DNA of 64,000 bases, taken from assembly GCF_900104215.1 (NCBI RefSeq), contig NZ_FMXO01000007.1, forward strand, positions 1 to 64,000. The letters are read 5' to 3'. A model generated the notes under the pieces. It searched no databases. It had not been told where the DNA came from and saw only the letters and a program-made list of their open reading frames with translations. How positions within the stretch are numbered: the stretch's first letter is position 1; each line of letters begins with the position of its first letter. Below, piece after piece: positions 1 through 7,639 of this stretch. The position numbers were made by a program, and so were the translations under genes. The stretch is from Desulfonatronum thiosulfatophilum (GTDB taxonomy: Bacteria; Desulfobacterota; Desulfovibrionia; Desulfovibrionales; Desulfonatronaceae).

Positions 1-192
1 CAACCCGACCATGAGCCGGATTGGTTTTGCTGGGCGCCCTTTCTCGCTGTAGTAAACCGTAAACTCATCATCGAAGTGCTGCCAAGGGATCTGTTTAGCC
101 AGTTGAAGCAGAGAATGATGGGGATTGAGTTGTTTCAACAAATCCGGATAGAGGAAGTTGCCTTGATTACAATTTTTCTTTTTCGCCTTCAT
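1..192 (-). CDS. IS5-type transposase, N-terminal part (cut by window edge)
   Basis: The minus strand from 192 reads 64 codons with no stop to the window edge. The product begins MKAKKKNCNQGNFLYPDLL and continues into YSEKGRPAKPIRLMVGL. This is the start of IS5/IS1182-like DDE transposases, where the NFLYPDLLxQL motif and the GRPAKPIRLMVGL motif open the protein before the catalytic domain. The catalytic residues lie outside the window. A GGAG ribosome site lies seven bases before the ATG, and a good sigma-70-type promoter lies further upstream. Family assignment is from motif recognition; the exact IS subgroup cannot be given. I could not place the terminal inverted repeat of the element. 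Confidence 0.8.
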   Translation of the reverse strand, partial: MKAKKKNCNQGNFLYPDLLKQLNPHHSLLQLAKQIPWQHFDDEFTVYYSEKGRPAKPIRLMVGL

Positions 193-257
193 AGTCACTC
201 CAAAATCAGTGATTTTTCGACCGGCTTATTACAGAAATACTGCAGTAACTGGTTGAA

Positions 258-286
258 AATGTACTACGAAATAGAAAAAATGTCAA
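258..286 (-). promoter_or_regulatory. Sigma-70-type promoter of the transposase
   Basis: On the minus strand a perfect TTGACA (281-286) is followed by a 17-base spacer and TACATT (258-263). A start about seven bases further on would give a leader of roughly 55-60 bases before the transposase ATG. This is read directly from sequence; activity is inferred. Confidence 0.55.
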
Positions 287-450
287 ACAATTTTAAATAG
301 TTGATCTATTTTCAGGGCAGACTAGTTACAAAATGACCAGCGAATGCTTCTTGCCGGTCCGGTAGATAAGGCCCCTGTCAATGAAATTGATTTCCTAAAT
401 GTTCTCTTGGTCCGCACCATGTTTCGATGTTTCGAAGCCGGGTGGAATAA

Positions 451-1434
451 TTACCGGGTCGGATCAATGACGACGATCTCGCCGGAGATGATTTCCGCCT
501 TGGCCGACTCCACGGCATCAAGCGCATCCTGGGGGATGATGTCGCGGGTGTATTGAAAATCCGAGGTGCCGACTCCGCCTTCGGCCACGCCGAAATGACG
601 CTCTCCCGGCTGGAGATTCCCTTCCACCAGGCTTCGGATGGTTTCATAAACAGCCACGTCAACGCGCTTGACCATGCTGGTTAACACCGTGCCTGGAGCC
701 AGATGGTCCTGCTCGGAATCCACCCCGACAGCATGGAATCCATTTTCCTGGGCAGCGGATATGACTCCAATTCCTGTTGCTCCACTGGCATGGTAGACGA
801 TATCGGCCCCACGTTCGTTCTGCGAGATGGCCAATTGTTTGCCCAATGCCGGGGCGCGAAAACTTCCCGCATAGTCAACCAGCACTCGAGCATCCGGATT
901 GACGAAGCCGACTCCTTGTTCGAATCCGCTTTGAAATTTACGAATGAGCGGGACCTCCATTCCTCCGACAAAACCAACGATATTGCTATTTGTCATCTTT
1001 CCCGCGAGTACGCCCACCAGAAATGAGCCGTCGTGCTCCATGAAAGTCACTGAGCTGACATTCGGGGCAGATACCACGCTGTCGACAATGGCAAAGTTAA
1101 TGTGTGGGAAATCTTGGGCAACCTGTGTCAAGGCAGCTTCATGTTGAAACCCGACTGCGAAAACCAGATCGTAATCTTCCATGGCAAATGCTTTCAGGTG
1201 GTCTTCCAAGTTTTCAACATCCTTGGGCTCGATAAACTGGAAGGAGATGCCCATGTCTTTCTTGGCCTTCTGCAATCCACGCAGAGCAGCATCATTAAAT
1301 GTCAAATCGCCCAAACCTCCTGTGGAGAAGACGATCCCTACTCTTTGTTCAGCTGATGCGGTAAACGTCATGGTTAGCAATCCAAGCAGAACGAGAAACA
1401 TCAAACAACCTGACCTCCGGAACATACAAGCCAC
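451..1434 (-). CDS. BMP family (BmpA/Med/PnrA-like) substrate-binding protein
   Basis: A 327-residue periplasmic binding protein of the basic membrane protein family, which binds nucleosides or related ligands for ABC importers or acts as a sensory protein. Residues about 8-28 form a secretion signal ending in an ASA-E cleavage site. The mature part starts RVGIVFSTGGLGDLTFND, the family's first beta strand and ligand loop. Later motifs include DYDLVFAVGFQHEAAL, the GFVGGM strand and the VGVDSEQDHLAPG loop. Length fits the family. No ABC permease or ATPase gene is adjacent, so its transporter partner, if any, is elsewhere. Two perfect palindromes lie 120-190 bases upstream and suggest activator control. 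The start could also be the second ATG, three codons later. Confidence 0.9.
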   Translation of the reverse strand: MACMFRRSGCLMFLVLLGLLTMTFTASAEQRVGIVFSTGGLGDLTFNDAALRGLQKAKKDMGISFQFIEPKDVENLEDHLKAFAMEDYDLVFAVGFQHEAALTQVAQDFPHINFAIVDSVVSAPNVSSVTFMEHDGSFLVGVLAGKMTNSNIVGFVGGMEVPLIRKFQSGFEQGVGFVNPDARVLVDYAGSFRAPALGKQLAISQNERGADIVYHASGATGIGVISAAQENGFHAVGVDSEQDHLAPGTVLTSMVKRVDVAVYETIRSLVEGNLQPGERHFGVAEGGVGTSDFQYTRDIIPQDALDAVESAKAEIISGEIVVIDPTR

Positions 1435-1554
1435 CTTTGTGTTATTGCTGTTGAGTCACAATGTTTTTGCAAAGCCTGTCGAAGAACATATTTTCCCCGG
1501 CGTTACAAGCAATTCTCTTGGCCGACAAATTACATGGCGGTTGCCGCAAACAAT

Positions 1555-1622
1555 CTGTCGGAAATTCCGACAGGTTCACGAATAGGAGCAACCTTCAGTT
1601 GTTGCAAAAATTGCAACAACTG
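1555..1622. promoter_or_regulatory. Two perfect palindromes upstream of the BMP gene
   Basis: CTGTCGGAA-A-TTCCGACAG at 1555-1573 has 9-bp perfect arms. CAGTTGTTGCAA-AAA-TTGCAACAACTG at 1596-1622 has 12-bp perfect arms. They lie about 120 and 165-190 bp upstream of the gene starting at 1434, a distance typical of bacterial enhancer-binding protein sites. A -24/-12-like sequence at 1508-1524 (minus strand) has a spacing one base too long. Function as operators is inference; hairpin formation in DNA or RNA is the alternative. Confidence 0.45.
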
Positions 1623-2756
1623 CCATGGCTTGGAAAATCGTACAGAAAAAAGACAGCGGGAAGAAAAGCTGTGACTGACGAGACATCCGGCCTTCCTTCG
1701 CGCCGGAAGCGCTATGCCGACTGGCTGGCGAACGTCAAGGGGTGCATTGTCGCCGCACGCAACCGTGCGGCCTTGGAGGGACGATGCGGGCGGCAGTCTG
1801 CTGCCCAATTGCCGTGGTTCCACAGGTAGAGCTCAAGGCCATAGGTGAATTGGCGAACGAGTCCTGGGAATGGAATACTAAAGTCTGATTTCACAAGGGA
1901 ACCGCTTGTTTCGCTCAGGACTCAAAGGTCGCCAAGAAATCTTTTGGTAAGCAGGAAAGAGCTGCTTTCCAAAAGATTTTCGCTCCCTGCCGGGAAATAG
2001 TGCCCTCAGGCATGAAACCTTTTGGCGGCTGCATCTTTCCAGCAGGAGCCAAAATTCGTTCTTCTTTGCGACCCCCGTGCCATGAGCGAAGCGGGCGGTT
2101 CACATCCAAGGTTCCTCTCTTCCAAATGTCGAAGTCTGATATCACAGAGTCAGGAGTGGGCCTGACTTGGCAATGCCTCCTTTCCTCCGTCATCCTCCTG
2201 CTCTCCTACGGACATGATCCAATGCAACGCATGCGACGAATCGCGGGTCAGGGCCAGCTTTGGTTGCATCCATTTCCAGCGTGGTCTAAGCGAATACCAG
2301 TCCTGATTCGATTGCCAGGACGGCAAATCGGAAATGTGGCGCAGCCACAGCCCGCAGGGGCCGGACACAGGACGTGTCCGGATAGTTCTGCGCCTTGTCA
2401 TCAGGTTTTTTGAACAGCCTACGGATTCGGACTTTATCAACACGCAGCGACGCTTCTGCTTCTGAAAGACAGGAAGACCACCCGTGAAGTGTTCGGCACG
2501 TACATCCATACGGGTGTATCCGCTAGGAGCGGGAACAGCCGGTGCGATACATCAGCATCCAGAATGCTCTGACACTAAAGTTGGCAGTGCCAATAAAATT
2601 GGCACAACCACTAAGGCTTAATCTGGTTGGTACTGTTCTGTAACAATATTAAATCCTAGTGTTTTTCTCATGGTGTAAAATGTGCTAATTATGCTTCAAG
2701 GCAGGCACATCCATATTGATTTAAACCTGAAATCTGTTTCAAAAAAGGAGATTGCG
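1623..2756. other. Long non-coding stretch with one family A repeat
   Basis: I see no supportable gene here. The reading frames present have no recognisable domain and no ribosome site. The stretch holds family A repeat copy 1 (1899-2101) and, just before the cysteine-rich gene, a TTGGCA-G-TGCCAA palindrome (2581-2593) with a third half-site TTGGCAC at 2599-2605, a possible operator. The remainder may be decayed insertion DNA. Confidence 0.5.
1899..2101. repeat. Family A palindromic repeat, copy 1
   Basis: The ends are inverted: GAACCGCTTGTTTCGCTCAG at left, GAGCGAAGCGGGCGGTTC at right. Inside are the hairpin formed by AAGCAGGAAAGAGCTGCTT, a CCCTGCCGGG-type short hairpin, and a third one around GCTGCATCTTTCCAGCAGGAGCC. 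The same architecture recurs six more times in the window. Confidence 0.8.
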
Positions 2757-3062
2757 ATGCAAAAGATAATGGTGAATATTTTGGCCGCAGTTATCATTTT
2801 AAGTGTTTTTGTTGCATCAGCGACAGCTTCTACAGGACTGGAAGCGGCTTACAACAGATGTTTAGAAAACTGTGTCGAACTTGATAAGGCAGTTTGTGAG
2901 CAGTGTTGTGAAAAGGCTTTTGAGCCTGTAGTTATAAACTGTCGAATGAAATTCATAAACTGTTTGAAATATTGTAAAAATGACAAGAGGTGCGAGAATA
3001 ATTGTTATTATAAAGTGCAATCTTGCGGAACCGGCGCAAAAGGCGAGCATGTCTGTCCGTAA
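2757..3062 (+). CDS. Small secreted cysteine-rich protein
   Basis: A 101-residue protein with a secretion signal (residues 1-24, MQKIMVNILAAVIILSVFVA, cleavage near ATA-ST). The ATG at 2757 is chosen because AAAGGAG sits seven bases before it; an upstream in-frame ATG has no ribosome site. The mature part holds cysteines in the order C-x3-C-x7-C-x2-CC-x10-C-x6-C-x3-C-x5-C-x3-C-x6-C plus one near the C-terminus. The same scaffold occurs in the next gene and in the gene at 4999-5367, although overall identity is low. The function is unknown. A disulfide-stabilised periplasmic or exported protein is the simplest reading. Confidence 0.75.
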   Translation: MQKIMVNILAAVIILSVFVASATASTGLEAAYNRCLENCVELDKAVCEQCCEKAFEPVVINCRMKFINCLKYCKNDKRCENNCYYKVQSCGTGAKGEHVCP

Positions 3063-3114
3063 AATGGGCAGGTACTTTACCTTGTTCTGTGAATTTTTAC
3101 AAAAAGGCAAAGCA

Positions 3115-3492
3115 ATGCGTAAACTGTTTTCGTCTGCGTTCCTTGGCTTGGCTTTGTCAATTCTGGCCTGTTCCTCATCTCACGCCAATAGCGGCACCTA
3201 CATTGACTGCATCCATGGCTGTCCCATTTTAATCATTTGCAGTAATTGTTGCAACGAAACATTTAGTGATGTATTGACAAAATGTAATGCGAATCAAAAT
3301 CGATGTGAAGCCTTGTGTCCGCCAAATACCTCAAAATGCCTTAACCCAAATGTCTTTGGGATCGAAACGTGTTTGCAGCAAGCTTCAAAAAATTTAAAAT
3401 GCCCACAATGGAAAAGTGTAGCACGGCCACAGGCTGTGTTAACAAGATCTGCAGCCTCAGAATGCAGATTCTGCTACGAAGATGACAGATGA
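3115..3492 (+). CDS. Small secreted cysteine-rich protein, paralogue of 4999-5367
   Basis: A 125-residue protein that begins MRKLFSSAFLGLALSILAC, a signal peptide (a lipoprotein-type cysteine is possible, at ILAC). The ATG at 3115 follows AAAAAGGCAA; longer in-frame starts overlap the previous gene. The mature part contains GTYIDCIHGCP, CSNCCNETF, CEALCPP and ends SECRFCYEDDR. These blocks are almost identical to the protein at 4999-5367. Its tenth scaffold cysteine is replaced by Asn (LNPN in place of LNIC). It lies 52 bases after the first cysteine-rich gene on the same strand and ends in a clear terminator. I do not recognise a named family. Confidence 0.75.
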   Translation: MRKLFSSAFLGLALSILACSSSHANSGTYIDCIHGCPILIICSNCCNETFSDVLTKCNANQNRCEALCPPNTSKCLNPNVFGIETCLQQASKNLKCPQWKSVARPQAVLTRSAASECRFCYEDDR

Positions 3493-3528
3493 AAGTTTAG
3501 AAATCCAAAAATAATTGTCCATCAATAA

Positions 3529-3557
3529 AGCCTGTCGAATAACCGACAGGCTTTTTT
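3529..3557 (+). terminator. Rho-independent terminator
   Basis: Nine-bp perfect stem AGCCTGTCG / CGACAGGCT with a six-base loop and a run of six T, 36 bases after the stop of the cysteine-rich gene at 3492. Confidence 0.85.
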
Positions 3558-3775
3558 GGTATCCAAAAACAAAATGAGATCCAAAGTTAATAGTTTGTAT
3601 TCCAAGTCTCATTTCTTGATGTTCAAAATCTATTCTTTGAAATCCCAAATTTTGCCGATTAAAAAATATTGGATCGACATGGCATTGGAAAAGCCATTCA
3701 AAGTCACCAGATAAACTTCATTTTATTAATTCAGGCCAATGGTTGCGGATCGTTTTGTGGAATATCTCAAGTAGG

Positions 3776-4063
3776 TCAAGCGACACGCCAATCATTCGCA
3801 TCGACTTGAGCATTTTTTTGCTGCATGTTCACCGACCATGCAGCCCACCACAGCTTGCGCACGGCAAAGGCCCAGCGGGGCATCGTCAAATCAGCGCCGC
3901 CCAGGGCGAAGGCCACGCCAGCCAGCAAAGGGCCGAGCAAGGTCGCAGCCGGGAACGAAGCCCAGTGCAACCCCACGGCCAACGCGACGGATCCAAGAAA
4001 AAAGGCGGCCCACAAGCCGACGGGGCTGAAGCGAAACATTACCGCTACATCACTGCTAATCAT
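3776..4063 (-). pseudogene. AbrB-family membrane protein fragment, frameshifted
   Basis: The minus strand encodes VGLHWASFPAATLLGPLLAG followed by VAFALGGADLTMPRWAFAV. This matches the first membrane repeat of AbrB-type proteins (the family once called putative ammonia monooxygenase), with its PAPWLLGPMLA-like loop. The frame then departs from the family (RKLWWAAW), but one base shift restores AQAVVGCMVGEHA, the expected continuation. The break is at about 3850-3862. The rest of the roughly 350-residue protein is missing on both sides, so this is a remnant. It is GC-rich compared with the AT-rich cysteine-rich genes beside it. Confidence 0.65.
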
Positions 4064-4415
4064 TGAGGCATAGCGGCAGGGAACTTCCGCTCATTTTGCC
4101 GCAGTTCCAGCCCGAATCCGGGTAATATCCGCACGAGTTTCCCGTAGTTACGTGACCGCTGACTCCCGGAGGAATATAGCTGGAGAGACCGTCACGGGAG
4201 ATGTCCCTTGTCACCGCGCCTTTGCTGCCACCGACAAAACCGTTTCCGCAGTTGCCATATGAGGGTACGAACAGAATCCAGTATTTAATACCTTTACACC
4301 TACAGGCATAATTCTCGTCAGCCAATGCAGGCGTGACCGCTGTAAAGACCAGGGCGCAGACGATGATCAGCGCACAGGCAACTTTTTTTGGATCCGTTTT
4401 CCACATTGTACTCAT
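4056..4415 (-). CDS. Small secreted protein, unknown function
   Basis: A 119-residue protein with a signal peptide: a short basic N-terminus, the hydrophobic stretch KVACALIIVCALVFTAVTPA, and cleavage near ALA-DE. The mature part is rich in Gly, Ser and Tyr with six cysteines, beginning ENYACRCKGIKYWI. A GAGG ribosome site precedes the ATG at the proper distance. It does not share the cysteine scaffold of its neighbours. It overlaps the AbrB fragment by eight bases. I do not recognise the family. Confidence 0.65.
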   Translation of the reverse strand: MSTMWKTDPKKVACALIIVCALVFTAVTPALADENYACRCKGIKYWILFVPSYGNCGNGFVGGSKGAVTRDISRDGLSSYIPPGVSGHVTTGNSCGYYPDSGWNCGKMSGSSLPLCLND

Positions 4416-4491
4416 GATCGTTCCTCTTTGGTTGGATGGTGAGATATTGACTTGATAATGAATGTTTCATGCCTTGCAAAAAACCATAATT

Positions 4492-4845
4492 TTAAAAGGG
4501 TACAATGCCGCTCGTTGTGCCGCCTGCCCTCATGCCTCCCATTTTCGTGCCAGAACTCTGACTCGGCATTGTATAGGTAACCATGACCATGCCATTATAG
4601 ATACCGACAGTATTTATCGTGTAACCATAGCTTCTTAAACAGCCCGGAATCTCATAAGCAATATCAATGGTCGAGTTGGGTATTGTGTTTCTGTATCCCC
4701 AGGCATTCAGGTTGGTTCTCATGCAGCTCAGTCCGGAATCGGCATCGGCCTTTGGCACAGTGACCACACAGAACAGGACAATCGAGGCAAAGAGGACACC
4801 TGAAGCAAAACAAAAGATACCGTTAATCAGTTTTTTTTCTCCCAT
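4492..4845 (-). CDS. Small exported or membrane-anchored protein, unknown function
   Basis: A 117-residue protein starting MGEKKLINGIFCFASGVLFA; a hydrophobic stretch at about 7-28 is a signal peptide or anchor, with KADADSGL as a possible cleavage site. The start at 4845 is favoured because GGAGG lies five bases before it (an adjacent ATG at 4848 is too close). The mature part has two cysteines and repeated Tyr/Met residues, ending in a Gly/Met-rich tail. It shares no visible domain with the cysteine-rich family beside it. It lies between two other small secreted genes on the same strand, but gaps of 76 and 153 bases give no strong operon signal. Confidence 0.6.
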   Translation of the reverse strand: MGEKKLINGIFCFASGVLFASIVLFCVVTVPKADADSGLSCMRTNLNAWGYRNTIPNSTIDIAYEIPGCLRSYGYTINTVGIYNGMVMVTYTMPSQSSGTKMGGMRAGGTTSGIVPF

Positions 4846-4998
4846 CATTTCCTCCGGTTCAGTGATTGAACCACCACTTCTGAATTGTTTGAATGCCCTG
4901 GGTAGCTCCCCAGGACTGAAACACGATGTCACGCCATGATGCTTCTCATTCGATCGCGAGGCGATGCCGGAGAATGTCTATCAAATATCGAAATGACT

Positions 4999-5367
4999 CT
5001 AACGGTCATCCTCATGACAAAACCTGCACTCTGATGTCTTCGTCAAACCCGGCTGCGGGCCGCCGGTCTTCCAGTGCGGGCAGTCGAAATCCCGGGAACC
5101 TTGCCCCAGGCAGTCATTCCTGTCGCGCATGCAGATGTTCAAGCAGTCCATGGCGCCCGGAGGGCACAGGGCCTCGCACTGGTCCCGTTTCGCGTCGCAG
5201 GCCCCCAGGATGCTCCTGAACGTCTCGTTGCAGCAGCTGGTGCAGACGATCAGGTCGGGGCAGCCGTGGATGCAGTCGATGTAGGTGCCGGTGGCGGCAT
5301 GAAGGTTGGGCGTTGCCATAAACAACAGGGCCAGGGCCATGGAAGCGGTCAATGACAATTTTCGCAT
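4999..5367 (-). CDS. Small secreted cysteine-rich protein
   Basis: A 122-residue protein with a signal peptide (MRKLSLTASMALALLFMAT, cleavage near LHA-AT). The full scaffold is present: C-x3-C-x5-C-x2-CC-x10-C-x6-C-x3-C-x6-C-x3-C-x6-C, then CPHWK and a tail SECRFCHEDDR. It is a close paralogue of the protein at 3115-3492 but is much more GC-rich at the codon level, so the two copies have probably had separate histories. GAGAGAGGAA precedes the ATG. A sigma-54-like promoter sequence lies 57-73 bases upstream. Function unknown. Confidence 0.75.
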   Translation of the reverse strand: MRKLSLTASMALALLFMATPNLHAATGTYIDCIHGCPDLIVCTSCCNETFRSILGACDAKRDQCEALCPPGAMDCLNICMRDRNDCLGQGSRDFDCPHWKTGGPQPGLTKTSECRFCHEDDR

Positions 5368-5424
5368 TTCCTCTCTCCTCGTGAACGTTAGGTATTGGAT
5401 TTATGCCGATAAAATCCCTGATAG

Positions 5425-5440
5425 AGCACTATACATGCCA
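5425..5440 (-). promoter_or_regulatory. Sigma-54-like (-24/-12) promoter
   Basis: The minus strand reads TGGCATGTATAGTGCT, agreeing with the TGGCACG-N4-TTGCW consensus at all but two positions, including the invariant GG and GC with correct spacing. Transcription would start about 45 bases before the cysteine-rich gene at 5367. Real use is inferred; no activator site was identified beyond a short GCGACA-TTT-TGTCGC palindrome near 5491-5505. Confidence 0.4.
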
Positions 5441-5751
5441 GAGAAGAACTTGCACTATTCCGGGATGTTGCCAAATTCGCCAACCGTCAAGGCGACATTT
5501 TGTCGCGCCAACTTTCCTGGCGCTGCCAATATTGGTGGCTGGCTTGAGGGATGTCAGGAAGAACCCCCGCAGGGCCGCACAAATAGGATCACGGCAGAGC
5601 AGGCCGCGGAAACCCTGGTGATCCTCCATGCTGAGAGAGGATCTGTGGCTGTCGGTAGGTTTGAAATTGTTCTGGCACAGTCCATCAAGGCACGTGTAGG
5701 ATTAAAACTGGCACCCAATGAGGTACCCTTTTCGGACTAACGCCCACGTAG

Positions 5752-6942
5752 TTACTCGGCTCGCAAGGCCTGGATGGGATTGAGGGCCGCGGCCTGGCGG
5801 GCCGGGTAGTAGCCGAAGAAGATGCCCACGGCAGCGGAAACGCCGACGCCCAGGAGCAGGGCTCCGTGAACGAGTTCGAACTGCCATCCGGAGTAATGGG
5901 CGATGCCGTAGGAAGCGCCGACGCCGATGAGGATGCCGAGAATTCCGCCCACCAGAGAGAGCAGCACGGACTCGATCAGGAATTGCCACTGAATGTCCCG
6001 CTTCTGCGCGCCCAAAGCTCGGCGGATACCGATCTCCCGGCGGCGTTCGCTGACCGAGACCAGCATTACGTTCATCACGCCCACCCCGCCCACGACCAGG
6101 GAGATGCTGCCGATGGCGCCCAGGAGCAGGGTGAACATCCGGGACTGGCGCTCCATATGCTCAATGATCTGTTCCGGGCTGGTCACCCGAATCTGTTTCG
6201 GCCGGGCCAGACCGGCAAAGTACGCCTGCACTTCCGCTGTGGCCTGGCTGGCCGTGACGCCCGGTTCCAGCCGGGCCATGACCGTGCGGATGGCGTTTTG
6301 CGGTGAGATGCGCAGAACCGTGGTGATGGGCAGCATCAACCCCTCGCTGGCCTCGTAGGGCCGCATCGCGCCCATGGCCGCCGGGTGCAGGATTCCGGCA
6401 ACGGTCAGTTTGCGATTGTCGAAATAGAGGTGTTCTCCCACATCCACGGCTATGCCCTGGCCCATCAGCCGTTGGGCGAGGTTTCCGCCGAGCACGGCAT
6501 GGGACATGAGCACGTCCAGGTCCGAGATGAACCGGCCCTGGTCCAGTTCCAGCTTGTTCAGGTCGACAAAGGATTCTGTCACGCCCAGCAGCGGAATGGA
6601 AACCCGCTGGCCCTCCCGGCGCAGCTCGCCAAAGGCCGAAGCGTACGGAGCCACGGTCCGGATCGTCGTCAACCGCTCCGGCAAGGCCAGGGCCTCTTCC
6701 AAACTGAAGCCGGTCGGTTCTCCGCTCCGGTCTCCGCGTCCCTGCTCCATCTGGATGGAGATGATGTCCGTGCCCATTTCCATGAACTGACGCAGGGTTT
6801 CGCGTTGGGCCAGAGCTCCGGTGGAGACCAGGGCGATCACCGAGCCGATGCCGATGACAATGCCAAGCAGAGCCAGGATGGAGCGCTGCTTGGCGGCGAT
6901 CAGGGACCGGGAGGCTTCCCGGAGGTTGGCTTTGAGCATCAT
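5752..6942 (-). CDS. MacB-type ABC transporter permease
   Basis: A 396-residue permease of the MacB/FtsX class. One N-terminal membrane helix (about 20-42, SILALLGIVIGIGSVIALVS) is followed by a large periplasmic MacB_PCD domain (about 45-245). Three C-terminal helices form the FtsX domain, with VMLVSVSERRREIGIRRALG marking the cytoplasmic coupling loop. It moves no substrate across the inner membrane in the known family; it pulls periplasmic substrates through adaptor and TolC by mechanical coupling. The ATG at 6942 overlaps the ATPase stop (ATGA), showing translational coupling. The ATPase is a separate gene here, unlike in E. coli MacB where it is fused. Confidence 0.92.
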   Translation of the reverse strand: MMLKANLREASRSLIAAKQRSILALLGIVIGIGSVIALVSTGALAQRETLRQFMEMGTDIISIQMEQGRGDRSGEPTGFSLEEALALPERLTTIRTVAPYASAFGELRREGQRVSIPLLGVTESFVDLNKLELDQGRFISDLDVLMSHAVLGGNLAQRLMGQGIAVDVGEHLYFDNRKLTVAGILHPAAMGAMRPYEASEGLMLPITTVLRISPQNAIRTVMARLEPGVTASQATAEVQAYFAGLARPKQIRVTSPEQIIEHMERQSRMFTLLLGAIGSISLVVGGVGVMNVMLVSVSERRREIGIRRALGAQKRDIQWQFLIESVLLSLVGGILGILIGVGASYGIAHYSGWQFELVHGALLLGVGVSAAVGIFFGYYPARQAAALNPIQALRAE

Positions 6943-7637
6943 GGCGTGGCCCTCGCGTGGGCGCCGCTTTCCGCGATCACCCCGTCCTTCATCCGAACCA
7001 CCCGCCGGCACTGGGCCGCGATGTGCGGATCGTGAGTGATCAGGATCGTTGTAATGTTCCGGCTAGCGTTAAGATCCAGAAACAGGTTCATGATGTCCTG
7101 GCCCACCCTTGTATCCAGGGCTCCGGTGGGTTCGTCGGCCAGGATGATGGACGGCGATCCGGCCAGGGCTCGGGCAATTGCCACTCGCTGCTGCTGGCCG
7201 CCGGACAGCTCCGTTGGCTTGTGTCCGGCCCGCTCGGCCATTCCCACCCGCTCCAGCATTTCCCGGGCGATCCGCTTTTGCTCCCGCTCGCCCATGCCCC
7301 GGTAAATCAGGGGCAGACAGACGTTTTCCAGGGCGGTGAGCCGCCCCAGCAGATTGAACTGCTGAAAGACGAAGCCGATCTTTTGGTTGCGGATGGTGGA
7401 CAGCTCCCGGTCCGACAGAGAGGAAGTTTCCCGACCTTCCATCAAATAGCGGCCCGAGGTAGGCTGATCCAGAAAGCCGATCACGTTCATCAGTGTGGAT
7501 TTGCCGCACCCGGACGTGCCCATGATGGACACCAGCTCCCCGGCCCCGACCTCCAGGTCCACCCCCTTGAGCACCTCCACCTGCACAGGCCCCAGGGTGA
7601 AGGACTTGCGGATGTTTTCCAGCTTGAACAGGATCAT
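6939..7637 (-). CDS. MacB-type ABC transporter ATP-binding protein
   Basis: A 232-residue ATPase of the MacB/LolD group. Walker A is GTSGCGKST, the signature is [14 protein letters not shown], Walker B is [12 protein letters not shown], and the H-loop is ITHDP. It drives the permease encoded immediately after it. The ATG at 7637 lies two bases after the adaptor stop; two GTG codons upstream are alternative starts that would overlap it. The four-gene minus-strand order outer-membrane channel, adaptor, ATPase, permease describes a complete tripartite exporter. Confidence 0.92.
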   Translation of the reverse strand: MILFKLENIRKSFTLGPVQVEVLKGVDLEVGAGELVSIMGTSGCGKSTLMNVIGFLDQPTSGRYLMEGRETSSLSDRELSTIRNQKIGFVFQQFNLLGRLTALENVCLPLIYRGMGEREQKRIAREMLERVGMAERAGHKPTELSGGQQQRVAIARALAGSPSIILADEPTGALDTRVGQDIMNLFLDLNASRNITTILITHDPHIAAQCRRVVRMKDGVIAESGAHARATP

Positions 7638-7639
7638 GC

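Noticed and set aside
1508-1524. Sigma-54-like promoter before the BMP gene
   Set aside because: The GG and GC elements are separated by 11 bases where 10 are needed, and the flanking bases fit poorly.
2150-2509. Open frame of 119 codons on the minus strand
   Set aside because: No ribosome site, no domain, amino acid mix unlike a real protein; lies in repeat-rich DNA.
5306-5740. Open frame of 144 codons on the plus strand
   Set aside because: It overlaps the promoter and start of the cysteine-rich gene on the other strand, has no ribosome site and no recognisable domain.
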